In this document: one piece after another, positions 56,839 through 64,000 of the stretch
Layout: every line of letters begins with the position of its first letter
Numbering within the stretch: position 1 is the first letter of the stretch
Assembly (NCBI RefSeq): GCF_022569295.1
Contig: NZ_JAKFIA010000002.1
Span: 1 to 64,000 of the forward strand
Direction of reading: 5' to 3'
Source: Pedomonas mirosovicensis
Lineage (GTDB): Bacteria; Pseudomonadota; Alphaproteobacteria; Sphingomonadales; Sphingomonadaceae
Length of the DNA stretch: 64,000 bases
The notes under the pieces: model-generated
The model's database searches: none
What the model saw: only the letters and a program-made list of their open reading frames with translations
What the model was told of the DNA's origin: nothing
Made by a program: the position numbers and the translations under genes

Positions 56839-57987
56839 GTGCACACCGATGGCCTGTTTGCCGCATCCATGCTGCCGGAAGACTGGCGCGAAGGGCTGCT
56901 TGTCGGCCGCCTGCAAACCCCGGCAGGCCCCAGCCCGGTTCTGGTGCGCGATGGCCGGGTGCACGACATGGCGCGCATCGCCCCCACCGTCTCCGCGCTG
57001 CTTGAGCTGGACACCCTTTCCTCCCTAGAAGGCACCGTGCTCGGCGATCTGGAATCGCTCGGGATCGGCGGCACAGGCAGCGCGGCCCCCTATTCCCTCC
57101 TCTCCCCGGTCGATCTCCAGTGCGTGAAGGCGGCGGGCGTCACCTTCGCCGTCTCCGCCATCGAGCGGGTGATCGAGGAGCGCGCCCGCGGCGTCGCCGG
57201 CGAGGCGGCGGCCGTGCGCGCCAAGCTGGAGGCGCGCGTCGGCAGCAGCATCCGCTCGGTCGTGCCCGGCACGGCGGAGGCCGCCGCGCTCAAGGCCGTG
57301 CTCATCGAGGAAGGCCTGTGGTCGCAATATCTGGAAGTGGCGATCGGGCCGGATGCGGAAATCTTCACCAAGGCCCCGGTGCTCTCCTCCGTCGGCTGGG
57401 GCGCGGAGGTGGGCGTGCGCTCCGATTCCAGCTGGAACAACCCGGAGCCGGAGGTGGTGCTGATCGCCAACGGCGCGGGCAAGGCCGTGGGCGCAACGCT
57501 CGGCAACGACGTGAACCTGCGCGACTTCGAGGGGCGCAGCGCGCTCCTCCTCGGCAAGGCGAAGGACAACAACGCCTCCTGCGCGCTGGGGCCGTTCATC
57601 CGCCTGTTCGATGCCACCTTCACCATGGACGACGTGCGCGACGCGGTGATCGATTTGCGGATCGAGGGGCCGGAAGGCTACCGCCTCACCGGCACCTCCT
57701 CCATGCGCGAGATCAGCCGCGATCCCGAAGAGCTGCTGCGCCAGGCGCTGAGCGAGCACCAGTATCCGGACGGCTTCGCCCTGATGCTCGGCACCCTGTT
57801 CGCCCCCGTGCAGGACCGGGACGAGGCCGGGCGCGGCTTCACCCACAAGCCCGGCGACATCGTGCACATTTCAACGCCGCGCCTCGGCGCGCTGGTCAAC
57901 CGCGTCACCACCTCCAAAGCCGCCGCGCCATGGACCATGGGCATTCAGGCGCTGATGGCCAACCTTGCCGCGCGCGGCCTCCTGTAA
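56839..57987 (+). CDS. xylX: 2-keto-3-deoxy-D-xylonate dehydratase
   Basis: FAH-fold dehydratase of 382 residues that converts 2-keto-3-deoxy-D-xylonate to 2,5-dioxopentanoate. It follows Caulobacter XylX closely: LPEDWREGLLVGRLQTPAGP, PVDLQCVKAAGVTFAVS, GLWSQYLEVAIGPDAEIFTK, WNNPEPEVVLIANG, ASLGN-like ATLGNDVNLRDFEGRSALLL and QYPDGFALMLGTLFAPVQDRD. The start is GTG 56839, which follows GGGGAG. It leads the xylose operon under the LacI-type operator at 56797. Confidence 0.93.
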   Translation: MHTDGLFAASMLPEDWREGLLVGRLQTPAGPSPVLVRDGRVHDMARIAPTVSALLELDTLSSLEGTVLGDLESLGIGGTGSAAPYSLLSPVDLQCVKAAGVTFAVSAIERVIEERARGVAGEAAAVRAKLEARVGSSIRSVVPGTAEAAALKAVLIEEGLWSQYLEVAIGPDAEIFTKAPVLSSVGWGAEVGVRSDSSWNNPEPEVVLIANGAGKAVGATLGNDVNLRDFEGRSALLLGKAKDNNASCALGPFIRLFDATFTMDDVRDAVIDLRIEGPEGYRLTGTSSMREISRDPEELLRQALSEHQYPDGFALMLGTLFAPVQDRDEAGRGFTHKPGDIVHISTPRLGALVNRVTTSKAAAPWTMGIQALMANLAARGLL

Positions 57988-58058
57988 GCGCCGCCGCGCG
58001 CCGCTGCCGCCCGAGTGCGAACCCGAACAAGTACCTGTTAAAGTTGGAGATTGAATAC

Positions 58059-58844
58059 GTGTCCCAGGCTGCGTCCTCAGCGTTCAAACCCGCGATTTAC
58101 CCGAGCCTGCGCGACCGGCGCGTGCTGATTACCGGCGGCGGCTCGGGCATCGGGGCGTCCCTCGTCGAGGCCTTCGCCCGCCAGGGCGCGCGTGTGGCAT
58201 TCATCGACATCGCCGAGGCGGACTCCCGCGCGCTTGTGGAGCGGCTCAGCGACTGCGCCTGGCGGCCCAGCTTCCACCACTGCAACCTTACCGACATTGA
58301 GCGCCTGCAAGCCACCCTCGCCGCCATCGAGGCCGAGATCGGCAGCATTCAAATTCTGGTCAACAACGCCGCCAACGACGACCGCCACGCCATCGCCGAC
58401 GTGAGCCCGGCCTATTGGGACGACCGCATGGCGGTCAACCTGCGGCACCTGTTCTTCTGCTCGCAGGCGGTTGCGTCAGGCATGAAGGCGGCGGGCGGCG
58501 GCGTCATCCTCAATTTCGGCTCCATCTCCTGGCACCTCGCCCTGCCCGACATCGTGCTCTACCAGACCGCCAAGGCGGGCATCGAGGGCATGACCCGCGC
58601 CATGGCGCGCGACCTCGGCGCGGACAACATCCGCGTCAACACCATCGTCCCCGGCGCGATCCGCACGCCCCGCCAGGATGCCCTCTGGCACGACGCCGAG
58701 GAGGAGGCGCGCATCCTCAGCCAGCAGTGCCTGAAGGCGCGGGTGATGCCGGCGGACGTGGCGGCAATGGCGCTGTTCCTCGCCTCGGACGATGCGCGCA
58801 TGTGCACCGGCCACAGCTATTTCATCGACGCGGGCTGGCGCTGA
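58059..58844 (+). CDS. xylB: D-xylose 1-dehydrogenase, SDR family
   Basis: SDR of 261 residues matching Caulobacter XylB. Landmarks are AIYPSLRDRRVLITGGGSGI, NNAANDDRHAIADVSPAYWD, NLRHLFFCSQAV, FGSISWHLALPDIVLYQTAK (Ser, Tyr, Lys) and CTGHSYFIDAGWR. It oxidises D-xylose to xylonolactone in the cytoplasm. GTG 58059 is chosen, with GGAG nine bases before; the conserved part starts a dozen codons later. It is 71 bases after xylX and overlaps no gene; xylC follows after two bases. Confidence 0.93.
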   Translation: MSQAASSAFKPAIYPSLRDRRVLITGGGSGIGASLVEAFARQGARVAFIDIAEADSRALVERLSDCAWRPSFHHCNLTDIERLQATLAAIEAEIGSIQILVNNAANDDRHAIADVSPAYWDDRMAVNLRHLFFCSQAVASGMKAAGGGVILNFGSISWHLALPDIVLYQTAKAGIEGMTRAMARDLGADNIRVNTIVPGAIRTPRQDALWHDAEEEARILSQQCLKARVMPADVAAMALFLASDDARMCTGHSYFIDAGWR

Positions 58845-58846
58845 TC

Positions 58847-59728
58847 ATGGAAAGCGGCGTGCCCACCAGCCTCTGTTCCGTCGGCGCGATGCTCGGCGAA
58901 GGGCCCTGCTGGTCGGCCGCCGAACAGAAGCTCTGGTTCGTCGATATCAAGCGGCAGATCCTTCACCGGTTCGCCCCCGCGACTGGCATGCTCGAAAGCT
59001 GGCTCGCCCCGGCCCAGCCCGGCTGGGTGCTGCCCGCCACCGGCGACAGGCTGGTTGCCGGGTTGCAGACCGGCCTCCACCTGTTCTCGCCCGAGGACGG
59101 CCGCTTCACCCCGCTGGAGCCCGCGGCGGCGGACCTGCCGGGCAACCGGCTGAACGACGCGACGGTCGACCCTCTGGGCCGCCTGTGGTTCGGCACCATG
59201 GACGACGCGGAGGAGCGCCCCACCGGCCGGGTCTACCGCTACGCGGGCGGCCACCTGAGCGCGGCGGAGATTGCGCCGACCATCATCACCAACGGCCCCG
59301 CCTTCTCGCCCGACGGGCGAACCCTCTACCACGTGGACACCCTCGCCGGGACCATCTACGCGCTTGATGTCGCCTCCGACGGCACCGTGAGCCGGCCCCG
59401 TCTTTTCGCGCAAGTTCCGCCGGCCGACGGCTATCCCGACGGCCCGACCGTCGACAGCGAAGGCTGCCTGTGGATCGGCCTGTTCGGCGGCTGGGGCGTG
59501 CGGCGCTATGCGCCCGACGGCAGGCTGCTCGATTTCGTGCGCTTCCCCGTCGCCAATGTCACCAAGATCGCCTTCGGCGGCGAAGACTTCCGCACGGTTT
59601 ATGCCACCACGGCGCGCAAGGGCCTCTCGGACGCGGACCTCAGGGACCAGCCGCTGGCCGGCAATCTTTTCACGTTTCGCGTGGCGACGCCGGGGCTGGC
59701 CATGCCGCCGATAAAATTAGAAAACTGA
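58847..59728 (+). CDS. xylC: Xylono-1,4-lactonase, SMP-30 family
   Basis: Six-bladed propeller lactonase of 293 residues like Caulobacter XylC. Metal ligands are visible as Glu in MLGEGPCWS, Asn in NRLNDATVDPLGRLWFGTM and ITNGPAFSPDG, and Asp in GYPDGPTVDSEGCLW. NVTKIAFGGEDFRTVYATTA and ARKGLSD are typical of the C-terminal blades. It hydrolyses the lactone made by XylB. The ATG is two bases after the xylB stop, so translation is coupled. Confidence 0.92.
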   Translation: MESGVPTSLCSVGAMLGEGPCWSAAEQKLWFVDIKRQILHRFAPATGMLESWLAPAQPGWVLPATGDRLVAGLQTGLHLFSPEDGRFTPLEPAAADLPGNRLNDATVDPLGRLWFGTMDDAEERPTGRVYRYAGGHLSAAEIAPTIITNGPAFSPDGRTLYHVDTLAGTIYALDVASDGTVSRPRLFAQVPPADGYPDGPTVDSEGCLWIGLFGGWGVRRYAPDGRLLDFVRFPVANVTKIAFGGEDFRTVYATTARKGLSDADLRDQPLAGNLFTFRVATPGLAMPPIKLEN

Positions 59729-59786
59729 ACAATGAACCAAACGAGCAGCGGCACGAACCGCAGCCATTTTGGGGAGGAACAAGGAA

Positions 59787-61199
59787 ATGATCGACCGGGG
59801 AACCGGCACGCAGGTGAACATGGCGTTCATCGCGGCCATCGTTGCCGTCGCCACCATCGGCGGCTTCATGTTCGGCTATGACAGCGGCGTTATCAACGGC
59901 ACGCAGGATGGCCTCGAAAAAGCGTTCGACCTGAGCAAGCTCGGCACCGGCTTCAATGTCGGTGCCATTCTGCTCGGCTGCGCCGTCGGCGCATTCCTTG
60001 CCGGGCGCCTCGCGGACCTGATCGGCCGCCGCAGCGTCATGATGATCGCCGCCGTGCTCTTTATTCTCAGCGCCATCGCCGCAGGCGCGGCGGAGACCTC
60101 GACCCTGTTCGTCATCGCCCGCATCATCGGCGGCATGGGCGTGGGCGCGGCCAGCGTGCTCTCGCCCGTTTACATCAGCGAAGTCACGCCCGCGAGCATT
60201 CGCGGCCGCCTGTCGAGCATCCAGCAGATCATGATTATCACCGGCCTCACCGGCGCGTTCGTCGCCAACTATGTGCTGGCGGATTGGGCGGGCGGCTCGC
60301 AGGCCACCTTCTGGTTGGGCTTCCCGGCGTGGCGCTGGATGTTCTGGATGCAGGTCATCCCGGCGCTGGTCTATTTCCTCGCGCTCCTGTTCATTCCGGA
60401 GAGCCCGCGCTACCTCGTGGCCAAGGGCCGCGACGCGGAGGCCGAGGCGGTGCTCACCCGCCTGTTCGGCCTCGCCGAGGCGCAGCGCAAGATCGTTGAA
60501 ATCCGCGCCTCGCTCAGCAGCAGCCACGAGCGGCCCAAGCTCTCTGACCTTATCGATGCTTCCACCGGCCGGGTTCGCAAGATCGTGTGGGCGGGCATCG
60601 GCCTTGCCGTGTTCCAGCAACTGGTCGGCATCAATATCGTCTTCTACTACGGCGCGGTGCTGTGGCAGTCGGTCGGCTTCAGCGAGAGCGATGCGCTCCA
60701 GATCAACATTCTCTCTGGCAGCCTCTCGATCCTCGCCTGCCTGTGCACCGTGCTGCTGATCGACCGCATCGGCCGCAAGCCGCTGCTGCTGATCGGCTCG
60801 GCGGGCATGGCGATCACGCTTGCCGTCGTCGCCATGAGTTTTTCAACCGCCACCATCGTCGACGGCAGCCTGCACCTCTCCGATCAAGCCGGTCTGGTGG
60901 CGCTGGTTGCCGCCAATCTCTACGTGATTTTCTTCAACCTCAGCTGGGGCCCGGTGATGTGGGTGATGCTGGGCGAGATGTTCCCCAACCAGATCCGCGG
61001 CTCCGGCCTCGCGGTGGCGGGCTTCGCCCAATGGATCGCCAACTTCGGCATCAGCGTCAGCTTCCCGGCGCTTGCGGCGGGGGTCGGCCTCGTCCTCACC
61101 TACGGCTTCTACGCCGCCAGCGCGCTCGTCTCCTTCTTCTTCGTGCAGGCGATGGTGCGCGAAACCCGAGGCGTCGAGCTGGAAGCGATGGCGGGCTGA
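59787..61199 (+). CDS. MFS sugar porter, XylE/GalP-like
   Basis: Inner-membrane sugar:H+ symporter of 470 residues with twelve membrane segments. Sugar-porter signatures are clear: FGYDSGVINGTQ in helix 1, RLADLIGRRS and RIIGGMGVGAASVLSPVYISE in the first half, PESPRYLV before the central loop, QQLVGINIVFYYG and the GRKPLLL loop in the second half. GGGGAGG is nine bases upstream of the ATG. As last gene of the xylXBC operon it most likely imports D-xylose. Confidence 0.9.
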   Translation: MIDRGTGTQVNMAFIAAIVAVATIGGFMFGYDSGVINGTQDGLEKAFDLSKLGTGFNVGAILLGCAVGAFLAGRLADLIGRRSVMMIAAVLFILSAIAAGAAETSTLFVIARIIGGMGVGAASVLSPVYISEVTPASIRGRLSSIQQIMIITGLTGAFVANYVLADWAGGSQATFWLGFPAWRWMFWMQVIPALVYFLALLFIPESPRYLVAKGRDAEAEAVLTRLFGLAEAQRKIVEIRASLSSSHERPKLSDLIDASTGRVRKIVWAGIGLAVFQQLVGINIVFYYGAVLWQSVGFSESDALQINILSGSLSILACLCTVLLIDRIGRKPLLLIGSAGMAITLAVVAMSFSTATIVDGSLHLSDQAGLVALVAANLYVIFFNLSWGPVMWVMLGEMFPNQIRGSGLAVAGFAQWIANFGISVSFPALAAGVGLVLTYGFYAASALVSFFFVQAMVRETRGVELEAMAG

Positions 61200-61235
61200 C
61201 CTACATCATGAATCAGTGATCGAACTTCTCCCTTG

Positions 61236-61279
61236 ACCGCAGCCGCAGGAAACCTCCCCCGGCTGCGGTTTCTTTTTTT
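61236..61279 (+). terminator. Terminator of the xylose operon
   Basis: ACCGCAGCC (61236-61244) pairs with GGCTGCGGT (61261-61269), followed by a T-rich tract to 61279. It stands in front of dispersed element copy E. Confidence 0.88.
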
Positions 61280-61301
61280 GGGGCAAGTTCGGACAGTTTT
61301 T

Positions 61302-61496
61302 TGCAGAGGGACTTGGGTCCCTCTGCACTCCCATTCGTTTTGCGGGCCGTGCTTCTAGCGCCCGCCCGATACGCGTCCCAATAACAAAATGAGAATGATC
61401 GGACCGCGTCCTTTTTTCCAGCAGGTAACGCCAGTGGGACCGGGTGCGGCCCGTTAAAACGAATGGGGGATCGAAAGGGGGATAAATCCCCCTTTC
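61302..61496. repeat. Dispersed intergenic element, copy E
   Basis: The outer hairpins are 61302-61312/61317-61327 and 61473-61483/61486-61496. The terminal inverted repeats are the longest seen: CCCATTCGTTTT then GCGGGCCGTGC on the left (61330-61352) and GTGCGGCCCGTT then AAAACGAATGGG on the right (61444-61467). The interior reads like copy A on the opposite strand (TACCTGCTGGA, ATTCTCATT, TTATTGGG). It fills most of the 324-base convergent gap between the xylose operon and the LacI gene. Confidence 0.82.
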
Positions 61497-61523
61497 ATCT
61501 TTCTTGAAACCGACGCCCTGTTT

Positions 61524-62609
61524 TTACCCCTTCCGCGGTGCCGCCTTCCGGGCGGCCTTGGGCCGCCGGGGGATGGCGTCGGACTGGCGCCGGATCAGCT
61601 CGAAATCGAGCAAAAGATGGGAAGGCTGCACCTGCTCCTTCGCCCGCAGCTGGCGGATTTCCTGCAGGAGCAGATCGACCGCTGCCCGCGACATTTCGGT
61701 GACCGGCTGGCGGATGGTGGTCAGCTCCGGCCAGATGGTGGTGGCGAGCGCCGTATCGTCGAACCCGCAGACGGTGATGTCGCCCGGCACGTCGAGGCCG
61801 TGGCGGTGGACGACGGCGACGCTCGCCGCCGCCATGTCATCGTTGCTGGCGAAGATGGCCGTGGGCGGCGTCGGCAGGCGCAGGAGCTGCTCGGCGGCGT
61901 CCAGCCCGGAGCGGTAGGTGAAATAGCCCTGGGTGATGAGGCTTTCATCCACCGCCAGCCCGGCCTCCACCAGTGCCGCGCGATAGCCGTCGAGACGCCG
62001 GGCGCTGGCCCCCTGGTTGGGGTGGCCGATGATAAAGCCGATGCGCCGGTGGCCCAGCTCGATGAGATGGCGGGTCATCGTCAGGGCCGCTTCAAAGTTA
62101 TCGATGCTGACCGCCGACACCTCGGGGTTCGGCACGCCGGGCGCGACCGCGACCGCCGGGGTGCGGGTGCGGATGACGAGATCGAGCATTTCCGGCTCGT
62201 CGCACAGCGGCGGCGGCAGGATGAGCCCGTCGATACCGCTGGCGATGAGCTGTTCGGCCACGGCCTGCTCGTCCGTCTCCGGCTCGCACTTCTCAACGAC
62301 GAGCTGGATGTTGTGGCGGCGGCACTGGTCGAGGCTGCCGACGAGGAACTCAGAGAGATAAGCGGCGCTCGGATTGCTGTAGAGGAGGCCGATGCGGATG
62401 AGCCCGGCGCTGGCAAGGCTGCGCGCCGCTGGGTTGGGCGCGTAGTTCAGCGCGCGGATGGCGGCTTCCACCAGCTCCCGCGTCTCCGGCCGGACGTTGC
62501 TCTCGCCATTGATAACCCGTGAGACGGTCATCGGCGAAACACCGGCATGGCGGGCCACGTCGTTGATCGTCGAGGTCCGACGTCCGCGTCGGCTGGATCT
62601 TGGCTCCAC
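61524..62609 (-). CDS. LacI-family transcriptional repressor of the xylose operon
   Basis: Regulator of 361 residues. The N-terminal helix-turn-helix and hinge are STINDVARHAGVSPMTVSRV, INGESNVRPETRELVEAAIR and PNPAARSLAS. A periplasmic-binding-protein-like effector domain follows (IRIGLLYSNPSAAYLSEFL, RRIGFIIGHPNQGASARRLD, VCGFDDTALATTIWPELTTI). It starts at GTG 62609 behind GGGGAGG. A convergent location next to the xylXBC operon and a LacI-type site before xylX make it a XylR-like repressor (inference). The last 20 residues are basic (RRPKAARKAAPRKG). Confidence 0.85.
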   Translation of the reverse strand: MEPRSSRRGRRTSTINDVARHAGVSPMTVSRVINGESNVRPETRELVEAAIRALNYAPNPAARSLASAGLIRIGLLYSNPSAAYLSEFLVGSLDQCRRHNIQLVVEKCEPETDEQAVAEQLIASGIDGLILPPPLCDEPEMLDLVIRTRTPAVAVAPGVPNPEVSAVSIDNFEAALTMTRHLIELGHRRIGFIIGHPNQGASARRLDGYRAALVEAGLAVDESLITQGYFTYRSGLDAAEQLLRLPTPPTAIFASNDDMAAASVAVVHRHGLDVPGDITVCGFDDTALATTIWPELTTIRQPVTEMSRAAVDLLLQEIRQLRAKEQVQPSHLLLDFELIRRQSDAIPRRPKAARKAAPRKG

Positions 62610-62749
62610 GCTGGCCTCCCCGGCTGTTCTGAACGGCGCTACGGTTTCCAGCGCCCATGTTGCTCATAAAAAGAGCGGCGCCATCGCGCAAGATGGGCCA
62701 CTCCAAGTGTGTCAGGGGAGGAAGTCGTAGAAAAGGGAGCGAAAACCGG

Positions 62750-63604
62750 TCAGGGCACCAGCAGCGGCCGCATCTCGGGGACGGCCGTCGCCAGCTCCAT
62801 CGTCACCATTTTTGCGAAGTAATCCGCCCCTTCCCGGCCGAGGTGGGTGTAGTCGAACGACAGCTTGGCCCGGCCCATCGGCTCGACGGCAGCGTTGTTC
62901 TGCGCGGCCACGGGCGGCGCGGCCGGTACGGCGGTCTTCTCCGTGCCCTTGCCGCCGGGCGGCGGCGGCACCTGCGCGAAGCGGTTCGCGGCATCCGTTC
63001 CCATGGCCTGCACTGCGGCGGCGCTTCTGGCGTTCAGGTCCACCAGCGGCACGTTCAGCTCGGCGGCGACCTTGCGCACCGCCTCGGCCCAGGGAGCGAG
63101 ATCGTTCTGAAGCGTGCCGTCCTTGAAGATGCGGCGGGTCAGCGGCGTCAGCAGCACCGGCTTTGCGCCGGTTGCCCGCACCTCGGCCACATAGCGGCGC
63201 AGGTTTTGCGGAAACTCGGTCGCAAGGTCGGTCGAGCGACCGGGCTTGCCCGGCTGGTCGTTGTGCCCGAACTGGATGAGCACCCAGGTGTTGACGTAAC
63301 CCGGCGTCTTCATCTCGGCGAGCGCCACATCCCATGAGCCTTCCGCCCGGTAGTTCTTGGTGCTGCGCCCGCCGCGCGCCAGATTGAGGCAGGCGGCAAA
63401 CGAGGTGACATGATAGCCACAGAAGCTGGGGCCCCAGCCGCCGTGAACCGCTGTCGTTGAATCCCCGACAAGAATAATCTTGGAGGGGCGGATCGGCTTG
63501 ACCGGCGGATCAGCGGGCGCGCTTTGCTGCGCCGCCGCGCCCCCGGCCGAGAAGGCTATGGCGAGGGACGCCAGCAGGACTGCGAGCGGTTTTGCTGTGT
63601 TCAT
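62750..63604 (-). CDS. Rhamnogalacturonan acetylesterase, SGNH/CE12, with a low-complexity insert
   Basis: Exported esterase of 284 residues with signal peptide MNTAKPLAVLLASLAIAFSA. The SGNH blocks are ILVGDSTTAVHGG (Ser), NLARGGRSTKNYR (Gly), [13 protein letters not shown] (Asn) and FDYTHLGREGADYFA (Asp/His). ATG 63604 follows AAGGAG. Before the last block there is an insert of about 40 residues rich in Pro, Ala and Gly (PPPPGGKGTEK, VPAAPPVAAQNN) that the other two CE12 genes of the window lack. It is read from the same strand as, and 11 bases after, the GH95 gene. Confidence 0.88.
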   Translation of the reverse strand: MNTAKPLAVLLASLAIAFSAGGAAAQQSAPADPPVKPIRPSKIILVGDSTTAVHGGWGPSFCGYHVTSFAACLNLARGGRSTKNYRAEGSWDVALAEMKTPGYVNTWVLIQFGHNDQPGKPGRSTDLATEFPQNLRRYVAEVRATGAKPVLLTPLTRRIFKDGTLQNDLAPWAEAVRKVAAELNVPLVDLNARSAAAVQAMGTDAANRFAQVPPPPGGKGTEKTAVPAAPPVAAQNNAAVEPMGRAKLSFDYTHLGREGADYFAKMVTMELATAVPEMRPLLVP

Positions 63605-63615
63605 GGATGTACTCC

Positions 63616-64000
63616 TTAATTCATCCGCAGGTCGGGGCCGGTCAGCTCCACCGTCTGGCCTGGCGCGAGATCGAGGGTCAGCGCGCGCGCGCCCGCGCGC
63701 ACCTGCTGGCGGGTGGCGACGGTTGCGCCGATGCGCGCCCACGCCAGCTGGCCGTTGTTCCAGCCGAGGCTGACCGTGCAGCCGCCCCGCGCCCGAAGGC
63801 CGGTGATGGACCCGGCGGGCCATGCGCCCGGCAAGGCGGGCAGCAGGCGGATGCCGGTGCCGTCGCTCTGCATCAGCATTTCCGTGATGCCCGCCGTGCC
63901 GCCGAAGTTGCCGTCGATCTGGAACGGCGGGTGGGCGTCGAACAGGTTCGGGTAGGTGCGCTCCGGCCCCAGCAGGAAGCGCAGGATGCTGTGCGCCCGG
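63616..64000 (-). CDS. GH95 glycosidase, C-terminal part (alpha-L-fucosidase/galactosidase family)
   Basis: Partial gene; the N-terminal part lies beyond the window edge. The visible end has PPFQIDGNFGGTAGI, MLMQSDGTGIRLLPALPGAW and ITGLRARGGCTVSLGW, the classical C-terminal pattern of GH95. Family members remove alpha-L-fucose or alpha-L-galactose from plant glycans. In a pectin island the substrate could be xyloglucan, arabinogalactan or rhamnogalacturonan-II decorations; it cannot be fixed from this piece. The CE12 gene follows after 11 bases, so the two are co-transcribed. Confidence 0.85.
   Translation of the reverse strand, partial: RAHSILRFLLGPERTYPNLFDAHPPFQIDGNFGGTAGITEMLMQSDGTGIRLLPALPGAWPAGSITGLRARGGCTVSLGWNNGQLAWARIGATVATRQQVRAGARALTLDLAPGQTVELTGPDLRMN

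Noticed and set aside
62610-62749. LacI-type operator before the LacI gene
   Set aside because: GC-rich words with GCGCTA are present but no palindrome comparable to that at 56797.
1-64000. tRNA, rRNA, CRISPR array, insertion sequence, phage or defence genes
   Set aside because: No cloverleaf-like, repeat-spacer or transposase pattern could be supported anywhere in the window.

Overview
The window reads as chromosomal DNA of a high-GC alphaproteobacterium, most probably of the Sphingomonadales. The reasons are large TonB-dependent receptors, the non-phosphorylative L-arabinose and L-rhamnose pathways in the gene forms described from Azospirillum/Caulobacter and Sphingomonas SKA58, GGGGAG-type ribosome binding sites, and sphingomonad-type small lipoproteins. 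Almost all of it is one catabolic island for plant pectin, mainly arabinan side chains and rhamnogalacturonan-I (RG-I). No rRNA, tRNA, CRISPR array or insertion sequence was seen.

Layout. (1) 1-22.5 kb, arabinan/L-arabinose: a truncated TonB receptor; a complete oxidative L-arabinose route to 2-oxoglutarate (ketoglutarate semialdehyde dehydrogenase, 2-keto-3-deoxyarabinonate dehydratase, arabinose dehydrogenase, arabinolactonase, arabinonate dehydratase); the arabinan-cutting enzymes GH51, GH127 and GH43-AbfB; a second TonB receptor; and a 923-residue secreted protein of unknown function. A TorF-like porin and an MscS channel sit inside this block. (2) 22.6-45.7 kb, RG-I: lactate dehydrogenase LldD, acetylesterases, rhamnose mutarotase, GH105, a GPH sugar transporter, exo-RG lyase (PL26), RG lyase (PL11), a third TonB receptor, a DUF6250-like protein, GH28, GH35 and a PL22-like lyase. 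(3) 45.9-52.6 kb, L-rhamnose: GH43 and the full diketo route from L-rhamnose to pyruvate plus L-lactate, with an IclR regulator. (4) 53.0-56.7 kb: a small stress-like set (DUF6496-like protein, Mut7-C/SDR fusion, SDR, ZIP transporter). (5) 56.8-62.6 kb: a xylXBC plus sugar-porter operon with a LacI repressor. (6) 62.7 kb to the end: acetylesterase and the 3' end of a GH95 gene; the island continues past the edge.

How it works together. Surface and periplasmic enzymes open RG-I and arabinan, TonB receptors and the GPH/MFS carriers import the products, GH105 and the signal-less GH28 finish them inside, and released arabinose, rhamnose and xylose are oxidised without phosphorylation. The rhamnose route yields L-lactate, and LldD under the same putative operator removes it. 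The xylose operon lacks its own dehydratase and semialdehyde dehydrogenase, which the arabinose genes could supply.

Three regulatory signatures are visible: an ATTAACTCAGACAAT-like site before arabinan genes; a TCCCAYATAT site, usually as two copies exactly 20 bp apart, before the RG-I genes and, as single sites, before the rhamnose operon and the IclR gene; and a LacI-type TGGTAGCGCTATCA before xylX. A dispersed 90-195 bp element with terminal inverted repeats and outward hairpins occurs six times between operons. Eight single-base frameshifts, all in short G or C runs, break seven otherwise well-conserved genes; sequencing or assembly error is the likeliest cause.
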